Shown here: positions 12,218-24,333 of the stretch, piece after piece
Position numbering within the stretch: position 1 is the first letter of the stretch
How the letters are laid out: every line of letters starts with the position of its first letter
Origin: Sorghum bicolor
Taxonomy: Eukaryota; Streptophyta; Magnoliopsida; Poales; Poaceae
Assembly (NCBI RefSeq): GCF_000003195.3
Contig: NC_012878.2
Span: 43,391,811-43,455,810 of the forward strand
Direction: 5' to 3'
Length of the DNA: 64,000 nucleotides
Program-made: the position numbers and the translations under genes
Notes under the pieces: model-generated
Database searches by the model: none
The model's input: the letters and a program-made list of their open reading frames with translations, nothing else
Told to the model about the DNA's origin: nothing

Positions 12218-15200
12218 TGTAACACCCTAAATTTTGCTTCTTTGAAAATAAAGCTAAAATTATTTATTTTGTATTTATGTGCTTATGAAAATATAGTAAA
12301 ATGAAAATTTCCTTAAATTAAAATTCATCATAGGGTTTTTAGCAACGTTGTTGTGCATACATGCTGGTACATATGTTTTATGTGATATTTGTTTGTTGCT
12401 CCTTTGTGTTTTGAGACTAAGCAAAATTTTTAAAATTTCGTTTAGTAGAACGATCTTCGTACATCTTTATCTTTATCTACAACCAAATTCCTTGTTTCTA
12501 AGCTCAAGTTTTTATTAGGAGCTTCCTAAAATCTTTTCTTTATCACTCAAAGCACTTCTTTTAGTTCCTCGTTCATCAAGCAGTCTCTACAATCTTTGTA
12601 GGAATTTTCCAGCTTCCGTTCTCACTTTTCTGTAAGCATAATCTAATTTTTAGATGCTCCAAATTATCTTATCATGAGATACAAATACTTTAATTGGTTT
12701 TCTCATGTTCCATAATGTCTCCGAGATTTTTCCTTGAATTTCTGGAGTATTTGGAGTATTTTTCATGGCTTAAATCATAATTCTGGACTTTTCTAGGATT
12801 ATTTTATTCGCCAAATTAATTAATTTCGAAAATAATAAAATCTTTTATTTTATCCCACGATCAAGCTCATGATCTCAATGGTCAATGTCTTTATTTACTA
12901 ATGGGCTTTAATAGTTAATTAGGCCTATGAGTAAAGATGAAGGTTGCAACATCAATTAGTACTATATTGCTAATTGATGTGGATGTGAAGAGTTTTTCTC
13001 TCTATATATATGTACCAACTCCTTGGGTTAAGTACACCAAAACTACCATATGGAGAGCTTCTAGTTTGGAAAATCCCTCGTGTAGTAAAATTATATTTTT
13101 CTTCTTTTGCCGTCGGGCAGCCATCGTGGACGCTTCTATGCCCTGCACAAGTCGGAGCTCCCTGCCGTGACCATAGTTCTATCTACGGTAGCTACCTCTC
13201 CGGCCGTCGTCCGTCTCCGTTGGTGAGAAATCCAGTCATAAGCAGACCCTGGTCATCACGCCGCCGCCATCCAGATCAATCTATACTAGGCGACTTCTTT
13301 ACGTGAAGTCCATGTTATCAGTGAACCAGTGAATCCAAGGTGCAGTTGGGTCGACGGTGCTGCGTGGTTGTGTTGTCGTCGAGTTCAGATTGGAGATGGA
13401 AATTTCGCCAGACCAAATCTCTGGTGCTGCCCTGTTCCCTGACAGAGACACTGCCGTGCTGTCGGATCATTGGAGGCCTCTCGTCGTTCCTGTTGCTAGT
13501 TGTTGCTGAGCACGTGAATCAGGGAAGGAGTCAAAGCTTGTTGCCGTGGGTGTAGTGACTTGGTGAACTTTGCTACATGAGCCAGCAAGTAAGCGTCGTC
13601 GTCTTGCTTGCCTATAGAGAGCAGGTGCACAATCTGTCCTAGACATTGTCTATAACTCTTTGCGTAGTTTCCTCGTCTTAGTTCTGTTTTAGTCCATTCA
13701 AATTATATTAGACTCATAGCAATACAATCTACGTTTTAATAGTATTGTTAAATATGTTGTTGAGCACTATAAAATAATTATTAACTTGATTAATGTTCAT
13801 GTAACTAGTTTTATTAATAAAATTAACATAGGAGTTACACTTTGATATTTTATATGTAAATATTAGAATAATTTAATTGCGATCACTAATGCATCTTTAA
13901 ATTATAAATTGTTTAGCTGAACTCCGGACATATCCAGTTATAGTAGATGCCCTCACATTTTAATTTCTCTTACGAGGTATAGTTTGAATAACCTGAATTA
14001 GTAAGTTCCACATGGTCTTTCTTAATTAAAACATATGAGCTATTCTCTTTTATACAATATAAAAGTTTTAGTAGTAGTTTCTTTTTCATCGTGGCTCCGA
14101 TTAGAGTGCTTTTCACATCTCTCTGTGCTCCTAGGAATGTGTAGATTAGTTTTCAAACCTTTTCATTGATTGGTGTACTGTTCTAATTATAGCCTTGTTT
14201 GCTTCGTGTATGTTGTCTCCGTTGTTTGTGTGTTAATGATCGATGATCGAGTTTAGTCGGTGAACAATTCGTGGTGAACAAGAGTACTTCAGTGATCAAG
14301 ATCTGAGCCTTGGACAACTAGTGAGACCAGCAGGATAAGCAAGAGTAATTGGATTAAGGCAAGTATAGCATTTGGATTTTATTTCTGTGACCATGATCCT
14401 GTGACTAGATTAATGTTAAGTAATAAATAATAAAAATGACTTTTTAACAACTTGATGATTTATCTGTACGTGATCACCCGGGACAACAGTGCAACCATGA
14501 GGGCTATAATGGCTCTGGCTTTAGCTCAGTATGAGGACCTTTTTTCTAGCTTGTTAGCGGTTACCTTAAATGGCGTAAGAACGGCTAGACACGTTGGGTA
14601 TAGTGTGGCCTCTATCCGTGTGTATAGGCCGTGGGTTATGTGCCATGGAAGGGGGGCTCTATATCTGCCTGCCGAGTGAATCTAATGGCCCTAACTTGTT
14701 AGACGAAACCTTTGAAAGGCTTCATAGTGATCCCTGCCGACCTTCCTTGGAAGTGGGTTAAGAGGCTGATCACCTCGGGCGAAAGGGTAAATCATGACTC
14801 ATGGGTAAAGATGTACAACCTTTGCAGAGTGTTAAAACTAGTATACTAGCCGAGCTCACGGTCAGGAGCGGCCTTGGGGACATCTACATTAAGGGTGATG
14901 AATCTTGTGTGTTAAATATGCTCATTGTTTATTATTTAATGCTTTACATTATTTATGTCACATTGATCATAGTTTCTATACTTGTTGAGTTCGACATGGA
15001 CTCACTCTTGCTATTTCCCCCATACATCACGAGGAGTGTTAGGCTTGTGATCAACCAGTCAGTTGGATCCTGTAGAGTGGAGTTAATACCCGAAGTTGGA
15101 GTTATCTATCCGCTGTTTGCTAATAAAGGTTATCTCTTTTATATTATGTACGTTATATAATTTATGCATTGTCCTTTGATATTACCCCTTATTTGTAGCT

Positions 15201-15272
15201 ATATGTGAGATTTGACTTCTAAAACTCACATATGGTGCATATCTGATTTTGTCCTTAAAATCAGGTATTACA
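12218..15272 (+). repeat. Solo LTR D (same family as elements B and H)
   Basis: 3055 bp from TGTAACACCC to GGTATTACA with 5-bp duplications ctgat on both sides (12213-12217, 15273-15277). No internal region or second LTR is present, so this is a solo LTR left by recombination between the two LTRs of a former complete insertion. Its tail matches the B LTR tail (16787-16881) and, in reverse, the H LTR start at 54979. Plus orientation follows from the B family. Confidence 0.9.
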
Positions 15273-15439
15273 CTGATAGATAGACATGTTTGCATTCATG
15301 ATAGACCAGAAATCAAGGATTAGATAAGAAAGAATAGCAGAGATGAGGCAAAGGATAAAAGGAAAATATATTATTTTTTATTATTTTTTTATTTCTAGAA
15401 AAATGATTAAGCTAGTTCGTAGTCAACTCAGCAACTGTC

Positions 15440-15457
15440 TCCCCGGCAACGGCGCCA
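15440..15457 (-). promoter_or_regulatory. Primer binding site of element C
   Basis: Plus-strand TCCCCGGCAACGGCGCCA, i.e. TGGCGCCGTTGCCGGGGA in element sense, eight bases from the 5' LTR. This is the site usual in Athila-type elements, thought to pair with a tRNA-Asp 3' end. It sets the minus orientation. Confidence 0.85.
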
Positions 15458-15465
15458 AAAATGCT

Positions 15466-16786
15466 TGTTGACACTTGCTAACACCACTTGAATACTAGGT
15501 TGTCATCCCCAGCATGGCACTAGAGTGTACTATGGTATTTATACGCACACAGATAAATCCGGAAGCGCACGGATACCGTTGTAGCTTTTACCCGGTTAAA
15601 GGTTTTATCGTATCCACAGGGAAACGGGAGAACCAACTATGTTCTAACTTAACCAAGATAGATAGATAGGTGTAAATAGGAAAGATGGTAGAATTGAATA
15701 AGAACAATATTAAAGGTAAGATAACAATGCGTGATAATATGGGAATAGAGAGTAGAGCAATCTAGTATATGGGCGATGGTAGGAGAATAGAGAGGATAAC
15801 TATGGTTTCTCTACTTCAAAGGGGTATGTCTATGTCTGGGACGAACCACGTGATAAGAATACACCACAAAGGATGCTTATCCATAGGCCGATAAACCCTA
15901 CCAGTCCTGCTAACGGGAGGTGGACTACAACGGACCAACGTAAGTGTCACCTACGCGGCCTACCACATGATCCAGCTAGACAGGGGATATCCACAAATAA
16001 TCTAGGTCTAAGTACCACGCTTACACCTATACTACAACTCTCACCTATAGCGTCCTATAGATTAAAGTACTCAAAAGAGTTGTGAACCAGAACATACATG
16101 GATAGTAATTGCATAATGAAATAAGAAGTAGATTACCAGAATCATCCCATGAGCAAGCTTGATTAGAGCTTGATCATAGCAAAGTACAACCGGAGGAAGA
16201 ACCGACAGGCCGACCTCTCCTCCAATCCTCCCTCGCTCTCCATCTCGCTACTATCTAGATCTACTCTAGTTTAGAGAAGAGAGGAGAGCTCTCATCCCTA
16301 AACCCTAGCTTTTGCTCTGTCTATGAATAATGAATAGGGATGAAGGGGTGTGTCTCCTCCAGGGGCCAGGGGGTCTCCTTATATAGTCCTTCCAAGTGAA
16401 TATGGGCTGTCGGATCAAACCGATATTAATCGCACGGTTTTCCTTGATCCTTTAGGTCGGTGGAGCATGATCCACGAGATTGAACGTGATTGGTGGAAAA
16501 AGCAGGGTGGGCGCCCTGTCCCCGAGCCTGCTCGGCTTCCCGCTCGTTCACGTGGCTTCTGGAGTCTTCTAGATGATAGAAAATTGCGCGGCACGTTAAT
16601 ATCTCTATGTAAACCCGACATGTGGGCCTTTCCTCCATATTTCCTGATAACCCCCTGCAGAAATAGACAAACACCAAAACTCGTGGAATTCTGTCAGATA
16701 AAACCCTAAGTCTGGGTGTTGGTTGCATTTGGATCCTTTTCTTTATTTAATTGATGATTATATTTAGTACTTAAGGACCGTCAACA
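15466..16786 (-). repeat. Element C 5' LTR
   Basis: 1321 bp, from TGTTGACACTTGC to GGACCGTCAACA, followed by the duplication gatat. Same length as the left copy. Confidence 0.88.
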
Positions 16787-16881
16787 GATATTACCCCTTA
16801 TTTGTAGCTATATGTGAGATTTGGCTTCTAAAACTCACATATGGTGCATATCTGGTTTTGTCCTTAAAATAGGTTATTACA
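16787..16881 (+). repeat. Tail of the element B 3' LTR
   Basis: Resumes after the gatat duplication with the same sequence as the last 90 bases of solo LTR D and ends TTATTACA at 16881. It proves that C landed within this LTR. Confidence 0.8.
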
Positions 16882-19255
16882 TCATGCCTCCTTTCCAAGA
16901 ATCTAGCTTTTTACTATTTTTTCTACCAAAGTCAGCTGGTCAATAACATGTAATGTACTTGGGCTAATAGGAACACCAAGATACTTAATAGGAAAAATAC
17001 CAGTTTGACAGTTGAAAATTTCAGCATAGACACTAGCCCAATTATTATTATCATTTATAATCAGCACTTCACTTTTATAGAAATTAATCTTGAGTCCAGC
17101 CATCAATTCATACATATATAAAAGCAACTTCACATTTCTGGCTCCCTTAAGATTATGTTTAAGACAAATTATAGTATCATCGGGATATTGTAACACAGCT
17201 ACACCTTTATCCACAATACGATCTATCAAGCCTGTAAAAAGATTGTTTAATTGAGCTTTGTGAATCATTCAAGATAGACCATCAGCCAAAAAATTGAACA
17301 AGATTGGTGATAGAGGATCACCTGTCTCACCCCTTTAAAGCTTTATAAGGACTAGTTAAATTGTTCAATTTGACACTAACAGTCCCCACAGACTACTTGT
17401 TCAATCCACTTGCACCATTTAGCACAAAAACCTTGAGCAAGTAAACAACTAAACAAAAAATTCCACTTGACCTTATCATATGTTTTTTTTTCAAAGTCTA
17501 ATTTAAGAATAACCCAAATTTGATTCCTCATCTTGGCCTCATGAAGTATTTCATATAACACTATAACCCCATTCATAATATTTGTCCCCTTCATGAAAGG
17601 TTTTTGATTAGGATGAATGAGCTTGTCTGCCACTCTTTCCAAGTCTCGAAGTCAATGTTTTTGTGATGAGTTTGTATAAACAGTTCAAAAGACAAATGGG
17701 TCTAAATTGTTGAATTTTAGAAGCATCAGTAATTTTGGGTAAAAGGGTATAATACCATAATTGATTCTACTAATATCAATTTTTTCTTCATAAAAATCAC
17801 TGAATAGCTGAATTATGTCATCTTTAACAATATTCCAACAAGTTTGGTAGAACTCAATAGGTATCTTATCAGAACCAACTTATTTATTTTTTTCCATCTG
17901 AAACAAGGCTTATTTAATGTCTGCCTCAAAAAAGGGTGTAGTCAAAGTTATATTGTCTTCACTAGAAACCTTTTCCAACTCATCCCATAAGCTATTGTCA
18001 ATGTGAATATTATGCTCCTCAGCAGGACCAAAAAGATCAGCATAATACTCAGCTGCATGTTTAAAAAGATTTTCATTACCCTCAATCACAATTCCATCAC
18101 TCTCTAAGAATAAAACTAAACTTTTCCTTTTCCTGCCATTAGCAATACTATGAAAGTATTTAGTATTACTATCACCTTTAAGCAACCATTGCTCATGACA
18201 TCTCTTTACCCAATAAGTTTTCTCTTGGTCCAGTAGTTGTAAGGATTCCTTAACCCACCAAACCTTCCTAATCATCTGCTCATGAGTGAGATCATTAATC
18301 TCCTCAATAACTTCCAACTCAGATAATTCTTCACTAATCATTTTTATCCTTTTTCTCAACTCCCCTTGTAAGTTGAAACCCCAACCTTTGAAATATTGTT
18401 TCAATAACTTCAGTTTTTGTTGTATTCTATCCAAAGAAGTTCTAGCATTATACTGTTTTGACCAAATTTTTTCAACTGTCACTAAAAAATTAGAATTATC
18501 CAACCAGTTAAGCTCAAATCTGAACTGTAAAAATTTCAAAGGTTTATGATAATCAAAAGTTATTATTAAAGGATTATGATCAGAAATTTCTCTAGGGAGT
18601 CTCTTAACCATAACAGTTGGAAAAATATTTTCCCAATCTTTAGAAACCAAAATCCTATCAAATTTTTCAAGAGTAGGGTCCTCTTATTTATTAGACCAAG
18701 TATAAAGACCTCCGGTCATGACAATTTCTTTAAGCTCATAGAAACCAATCAGAGAGTTAAAGAGGTTTGAAAACTTAGTTAAACCATGAGGTTTATTCCT
18801 TTCATTAGCATATCTAAGGATGTTGAAATCACCACCTATCAAAATGGGGTTGGAATTTTGAGAGCAAAAAGAAGAAAGTTCAGAAAGGAACTCCATCTTT
18901 TATCATCATGTGCAGCTCCATAAACTATCAGCAGATTCCACTTCACTTTATTACTTTTATCCCACAAATTCATTTGAAGCATGAAGTCACCCTGTTGAAA
19001 AGATCCAACATCATAAAATTCATTTCTCACTCCCACTAGAATACCACCATATATTCCTTTAGAAGGATTGTATAGGCACAAATAATCCTTATTTGAATCA
19101 AACTTCCTAAGAACCTTTTCATCACATTCTTTAGTCATAGTTTATTGCAATTCAATAAAATGAAAACAATTTTGAAATATCAAATCTTTAAGAAAGGTAG
19201 ATACCTCTTTTTTCCTAAGACCTTGACAGTTCCAAATTAAACCATTGAAACTCAT
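16882..19255 (-). pseudogene. LINE ORF2 (endonuclease and reverse transcriptase), broken
   Basis: The start at 19255 gives MSFNGLIWNCQGL, the classic N-terminus of a plant LINE apurinic-type endonuclease. A stop follows within about 40 codons. The catalytic IGGDFN motif lies near 18840 and TWSNK near 18690. The linker between endonuclease and RT is open at 18650-17910. RT motifs follow: LKLDFEKKTYDKVKW near 17490, then YPDD near 17190 where YADD or FADD is expected, and KYLGVPIS near 16960. The domain ends soon after. Stops and frameshifts separate at least five open blocks. The protein would nick target DNA and copy the element RNA there. This copy is dead. Confidence 0.85.
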
Positions 19256-21056
19256 GATTTAAATTTATTTGGATTTTGTGGGACATAACCTTACTAGATT
19301 TCCCTCTTCTTTTCTTTAGATCACCAGGATTTTCATGTGTGATTTTCTTACTATTTTGAGAAGTAGGGAGCATTAAACTTTTTCTACTTTCTCTTTTTTT
19401 CTTCCCTGATTCACCAACAATAAAATCTTCTGATTCAGAAGATTCCTCATGAATCCACTCAATAGCTAAAGGAACATTATCCTCTTGAGTCCCCTTAACT
19501 GATTTAGTTTGAGGTTTTTGATTTTTCAGCATTTGCTTTTGATACAGATCATCCCTAGTTTTCTCTAGATCTCTTACTAGATTAAAAGTATCAAAATTAT
19601 TATCCTCAACCACAAATCCCATACAAGAGGTAATATGAACAATATTGTCATCTAGTAATGCAGAAAAGGAGTTATGATTAGAAGAACTACCTCAAGATTT
19701 GTTTTTTGAGCATTCCTCTCCACCTCATCCACATTTGTTAGAGGTGTATCTTTCTTAAGCCGTTCACTTCTTCTTCTCTCTTGTACTTGATTTGTTTCCT
19801 CAGAATGCAACACAGAATTAGATTGAGGAGGATCTTTATCCCTCTGAGTACTACCATCAACATCCATATTCTCACTATCTTGAGTGTTTATAATGTTATC
19901 ATCAGATAGGAAGATTTTAGGAGAATGTGTGCTGACAGTTGCACTCACACCTTCTTTTGTATTATCATCATAAATCTTGTCAGCTATCGTATCATGTGAC
20001 ATATCTTTGACAACAACATCTGAGGTCTCACTCATAAACCATATCTGCTTTGAATTGTCCTCTTGTTCATTTTTTGAAGTTTGACCACCCATACCCGCCA
20101 ATAGACTCAAATTCAATCTGTTTGGCATTAGCATTACCATTGGCCACCTTAATAACAGTAGTACTAGCTTTTTCCATAGCCACCCTAGGATCAATACACT
20201 CCTCAATAAAGAAAAAATATTGTTCTTCTACTTGAGTAGGACACAATTCAGGACCATAATTCCAGGGGAGGCATCTTTATAGTCATAAGTATTATGACTG
20301 GTAAAGCCACAAATCTCACACAACATCCTATGACAATCTTGTGTAACATTATTAAAGAGACCACAAGACTCACAAGCAGCATTCATAGATTTTCCCATAG
20401 ACTGAGAAGATTCTAGGATATCAAGGGATTGCACCTTACTTTCTTTTTTTGGAGCCTCCTCCTTTGTCACATCAACAGCTTTAGGATTCTCCTGCACTTG
20501 CTTGTCCCCACTAAGAGTACTCTTTCCTTCCCATCTATCTTTGATTTCATCTAAATCTTGGGCTTGACTGTCCTCAGTAGCAAAGTTATCTTCATTCTTC
20601 TCTTCATTACCAGCTCCCTCATCTTTTTGCTTCCACGAATTTATCCTCCCCCAAATCTATTGTTACCTTGACCATATCCTAGACCAAATCTTTCGTGTTC
20701 CTAAATGAACCCACCACGCCCTTGTCCATAGCCACCATGCTCAAGACCAAATTCACCTTGGCCTTGCCCAAATCTAGCATGACCATAGCCAAAACCTCCA
20801 CGGCCTTAACCAAAACAACCTCTCCCTGAGCCAGATCCACCTTGCCTACCTCCTCCCGTGGCTGCATCTCAACCACGACAGTGGGAGCCGGATTGGCTCG
20901 CACCACCGCAGCAAACGATCGAGGTTTAGCCCCCCTCCACAAGTGACCCATGAATCTGTAAGATTTGTATTAGAAGAAGCAACGGATTTAGGGTTTGATG
21001 TATTTGGGAGATCCCCTCTGACTCGGATGGGGCTTATAGGATCTAGAAGCAGCGAG
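19215..21056 (-). pseudogene. LINE ORF1 (zinc-knuckle RNA-binding protein), broken and split
   Basis: Downstream portion of ORF1. Open blocks are at 20951-20679 (Ala/Val/Gly rich), 20497-20228, 20206-19652 and 19622-19215. The second block holds paired knuckles of the type CESCGLFNN..DC and CEICGF.SHNTYDY, typical of plant LINE ORF1 nucleic-acid chaperones. The last block is highly charged and overlaps the start of ORF2 by about 40 bases. The N-terminal part lies beyond element E at 50253-50640. Several stops and frameshifts make it a pseudogene. Confidence 0.75.
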
Positions 21057-22284
21057 TGTTGATATTTGGTAACGCCATCAGGAAATGATCCGCAAGCGCA
21101 CGGATATCGGTGAGTATTTCACCCGAGAGGTTATCCAGAGTATCGTATTTATATTTTTACCACTGGGAGAAAGCGTGCATCTAACTAACCAAATCTATTG
21201 CGACTACCCTTTAGGCTACAAAGAATGTGACTCGATGTGAGCGATGTATAGAGAAGACTGCAACCGTAGTCTCGTTCTAACCTTGGTAAGGATGATCTAC
21301 TGTTCTATTGGGGAAGCTTACGAAATCTAGACACCACAAAGGATGTTCGACCTACACCTATAAACCCTACCCTTCTCGCTAACGAGATGTGGGATGCAAA
21401 GGTAACTCGGAAATGTCACGTTCCTCGCTACTACAACGGTCCAGCTAGTCAGGGGATATCTATGAGTACCCTAGCCCAAACACCACGTTTACGCTAGCAA
21501 TGATTACTCTAAACTCAACCGGAAGAGATTAAAGTAAACTCATAAACCAAAGAACATTAAAACAAGAACTTACTAGAATTTAGAAGTCGAATTACTGAAG
21601 AATCCTAGGAGCAAGCCTCAGGTTAGGAGAACTTGATCCCGCAGGTGCAACCTCAGAGTAGACACCGACAGGCCGGGCTTCCTCCGATCTACACCTCCAC
21701 TCTATCTCTCTCAATCTAGTAGAACTTAGAAAAAACTAATTCTATACTCTCATTAGATGCTAAGCCCTAAGTCTATTTAGAGGAGAGGTTATCCTTCGAG
21801 GGCTCCTCTCAACTCTATGATGAACTTGTTCTCCTCCAGGGGCTAGGGGGTCTGGTTATAGAGTCCTTTCAAGTGAATATGGGCCGTTGGATCAAACCAA
21901 CATTGATTGAACGGTTATCCTTGATCCTTTAGGTCGGTGGAGCGTAATCCCCAAAACAAGTCCTGATTGGACTCTGGGACAGGGCGGGTGCCCTAGGGGG
22001 GAGGTCGGGCGCCCTGCCCCCGGGCCCGTTCGCCTTCCCGTTCGTTCCCGTGGCTTCTGGAGTGTTCTAGATGACAGAAAATTGCATGGCACGTTAATAT
22101 CTCTATGTAAACCCGACGTGTGGGCCTTTCTTCTATATTTCCTGATAACCCCCTATAGAAATAGCCAAACACCAAAACTCGTGGAATTCTGTCAGATAAA
22201 ACCCTAAGTATGGGTGTTGGTTGCATTCGGATCCTTTTCTTTATTTATTTGATGATTATATTTGGTACTTAAGGACCGTCAACA
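21057..22284 (-). repeat. Element E 3' LTR
   Basis: TGTTGATATTTGG to GGACCGTCAACA, followed by ACTCCCCCAAGCTT, the polypurine tract in reverse. It carries a GGGCGGGTGCCC...GGGCGCCCTGCCCCCGGGCC block near 21980-22025. Confidence 0.9.
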
Positions 22285-22836
22285 ACTCCCCCAAGCTTAC
22301 CTCTTGCTCGGCCCTGAGCAAGGATGAACTCAAGAGTTTCTGCAGTGGTTTCATGCCTTAAAAGTAAGATCTCATCTCTGAGTTAGTGTAAACTGTTAAG
22401 ACTTAAAACTTACTCATTTTACCTTTCACCATGGGGCTTGTAACCGTCACTTGTGAATTGAGCAGTTAAAAGATAGAACGGTCAAGTTAAGTGCCATGTC
22501 TCTTATTCTTGATCAGTTATAGCTCTGGAGTTTTTGCAGATTTTTCAAATAAAACTCAGAGATTCCTTATATGACTCTCTCAAATCTCTCTTTTGTGGTA
22601 TTTTTGGATCCTTTCTAAGGCAGTAATGGTGTATGCCTTCTCTCAAAGTATGTGGTATTTTTTGGTATGAGGCATAGTGATATTGCCTTCTCTCTCATCC
22701 AACTCTAATAAGGTTTTGATATCTTGAGCTCATAGGTGGGAGACAGCTAATACATACTTACAAGACATTTATTACATAGTCAAACCATGGATCCAGAGAA
22801 ACAAGTCAATAAGTCAAATCAAGATGTGCATGTGTG
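22285..22836 (-). other. Element E internal 3' part, noncoding
   Basis: Close match to element C 6934-7500, starting at the polypurine tract. No open frame of note. It ends at the F insertion, where gtgtg is the duplicated target. Confidence 0.7.
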
Positions 22837-24333
22837 TGTTGACACTAGCTAACACCACTTAGATACTAGGTTGTCATACCCAGCATGGTGCCAGAGTGTA
22901 CAAAGGTATTTATAAATGTAAAGGCTCTCTAGAAAATAATCTATTCTATCCACAAGAGCACAAATAAAACACCTCATTATAGCATTTCACCAGGTAAGTA
23001 TTCCAGGTATCGTTATTTATAATTTTGCTTAAGAGAACAAGGGGTGAAATTAAGATAAGGACTAAATCTATCAAGGCATAGACTAGAGATAAACTTGTAA
23101 GAACATGATTACTAATGAGAAACTCGTCACACAGTCACTTACTTTGGCAGGGGGTAAACCATAAAGATAATGATAGTGAATTATAAGTTCATGGGTGATT
23201 AGAAAATAGACTACTCCTCATATATGTAAGGTGACGTCAGATTAGCTAGAGAATGAATTCTAAGTTATCTACTATCTACTAAGTCATAATCTACTCTAGT
23301 TATCTACAAGATCATGTATAGCATAAAAGATTCTTCATTCATGTATAAGGAACATTGCTAAAGTAAATCACAACATCGTAAGACTTACTCTACAATACAA
23401 ATTCTGCCTGTCCTATCAACGGAGGGTGGACTATATAAGAATCAACGAAGTTGTCACTATCGCAAACTACCACACGACCCGGCCAATAGGATACATTTGC
23501 AGGTAAATAACATCTAAGCACCACGCCCACATGTGATCTACCACTTAACTCCCGCGCGTCAAGAGCTAAGCGCTTTGCAAACTTATACATAAACTCATTA
23601 TCAATCATAACTATATCAAATATAGAACTAGAGCAAACTAAGAGCATAATAAATAGAGACATAATACAATTAGAACAAAGTATTAGAGAAAGATACGAAT
23701 AATACCAATCTTTATTACCGAAGATCCGAATCCAGAGCGTAGTGCTCTACTTCTCTAATTGCTATCTAATCAATCCTCTAAACTTGAAGGATTAGGGAGT
23801 AGCTAATTCTAATTCTCTGTTGGAGAGAAGTTCTAAACCCTAACTTTTATGGCTACCTCTGATAATGATTTCTCCTCCTCTCTTCTCTCCCCCAGGGGTG
23901 GAGAGGCCTTGGTTATATAGTCCTTTCAAGTGAATTTGGGCCGTCGGATCAAACCGACATTGATCGCACGGTTTTCCTTGATCCTTTAGGTCGGTGGAGC
24001 ACGATCCAAGAGTTTGGTTCGGATTGGCCCCGAGACCTGGGCGGGAGCCCAAGGGGGTAGGGCGGGCGCCCTGCCCCCGAGCCCGTCCGGTCTCCCATTC
24101 GTTCCCATGGCTTCTGTACTCTTCTAGATTGAGGAAAATTGTGTGGCACGTAATTATCTCGTTATAAACATGACATGTGGGCCTTCTCTCCATATTTTCT
24201 GATAACCCCCTACAGAAATAGATAAACACCAAAGCTCGTGGAATTCAAAACCCTAATTCTAGATGTTTGGTGCATATTGATCCTTTTCGATGTTTAGTTG
24301 GTAGTTAATTTTAGTACTTAAGGACCGTCAACA
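22837..24333 (-). repeat. Element F 3' LTR
   Basis: 1497 bp, TGTTGACACTAGC to GGACCGTCAACA. It carries the same GC-rich GGGCGCCCTGCCCCCGAGCC block (near 24065) as C and E. It lacks a short stretch near 23195 (TAAATAACACAGC in the right copy). Confidence 0.88.

Larger units (their letters stand above)
5613..16786 (-). mobile_element. Element C: Athila-like non-autonomous LTR retrotransposon
   Basis: Both LTRs are 1321 bp (5613-6933 and 15466-16786), with perfect 5-bp flanking duplications gatat. The minus orientation follows from the primer binding site TCCCCGGCAACGGCGCCA read on the opposite strand (15440-15457) and from a polypurine-like tract beside the left LTR (reverse complement AAGCTTGGAGGAGT). 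The internal part carries a gag remnant near the 5' end, then about 4 kb with no long frame. There is no RT, RNase H or integrase. It is interrupted by solo LTR D. By eye the LTRs differ at roughly 3-4% of sites in the first 270 bases. Confidence 0.85.
643..16881 (+). mobile_element. Element B: chromovirus-like non-autonomous LTR retrotransposon, 5' part missing, interrupted by C
   Basis: What remains is part of the internal region (643-2676) and the 3' LTR (2677-5612 resuming at 16787-16881). The internal region carries tandem repeats, then a broken protease reading frame homologous to that of element H. Just before the LTR is a GA-rich tract (TTTTAAGGAGGGTAGAT) that fits a polypurine tract. 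The LTR begins TGTAACACCC and ends in TTATTACA. Element C sits inside the LTR with the duplication gatat (5608-5612 and 16787-16791). The right end abuts LINE sequence at 16882, so B appears to have landed in the LINE or to mark its truncation. No RT or integrase is visible. Confidence 0.75.
16882..21056 (-). mobile_element. LINE (non-LTR retrotransposon), 3' truncated, main fragment
   Basis: Minus-strand L1-like element. Reading 5' to 3' it begins in the fragment at 50253-50950, is split by element E (gcgag duplication), and continues here with ORF1 and ORF2. It ends at 16882 inside the reverse transcriptase domain, where the B LTR begins. No 3' UTR or poly-A tail is in the window. Confidence 0.85.

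Noticed and set aside
15440..15457. tRNA-like gene fragment
   Set aside because: Only the 18-base complement of a tRNA end next to an LTR is present; it is a primer binding site.
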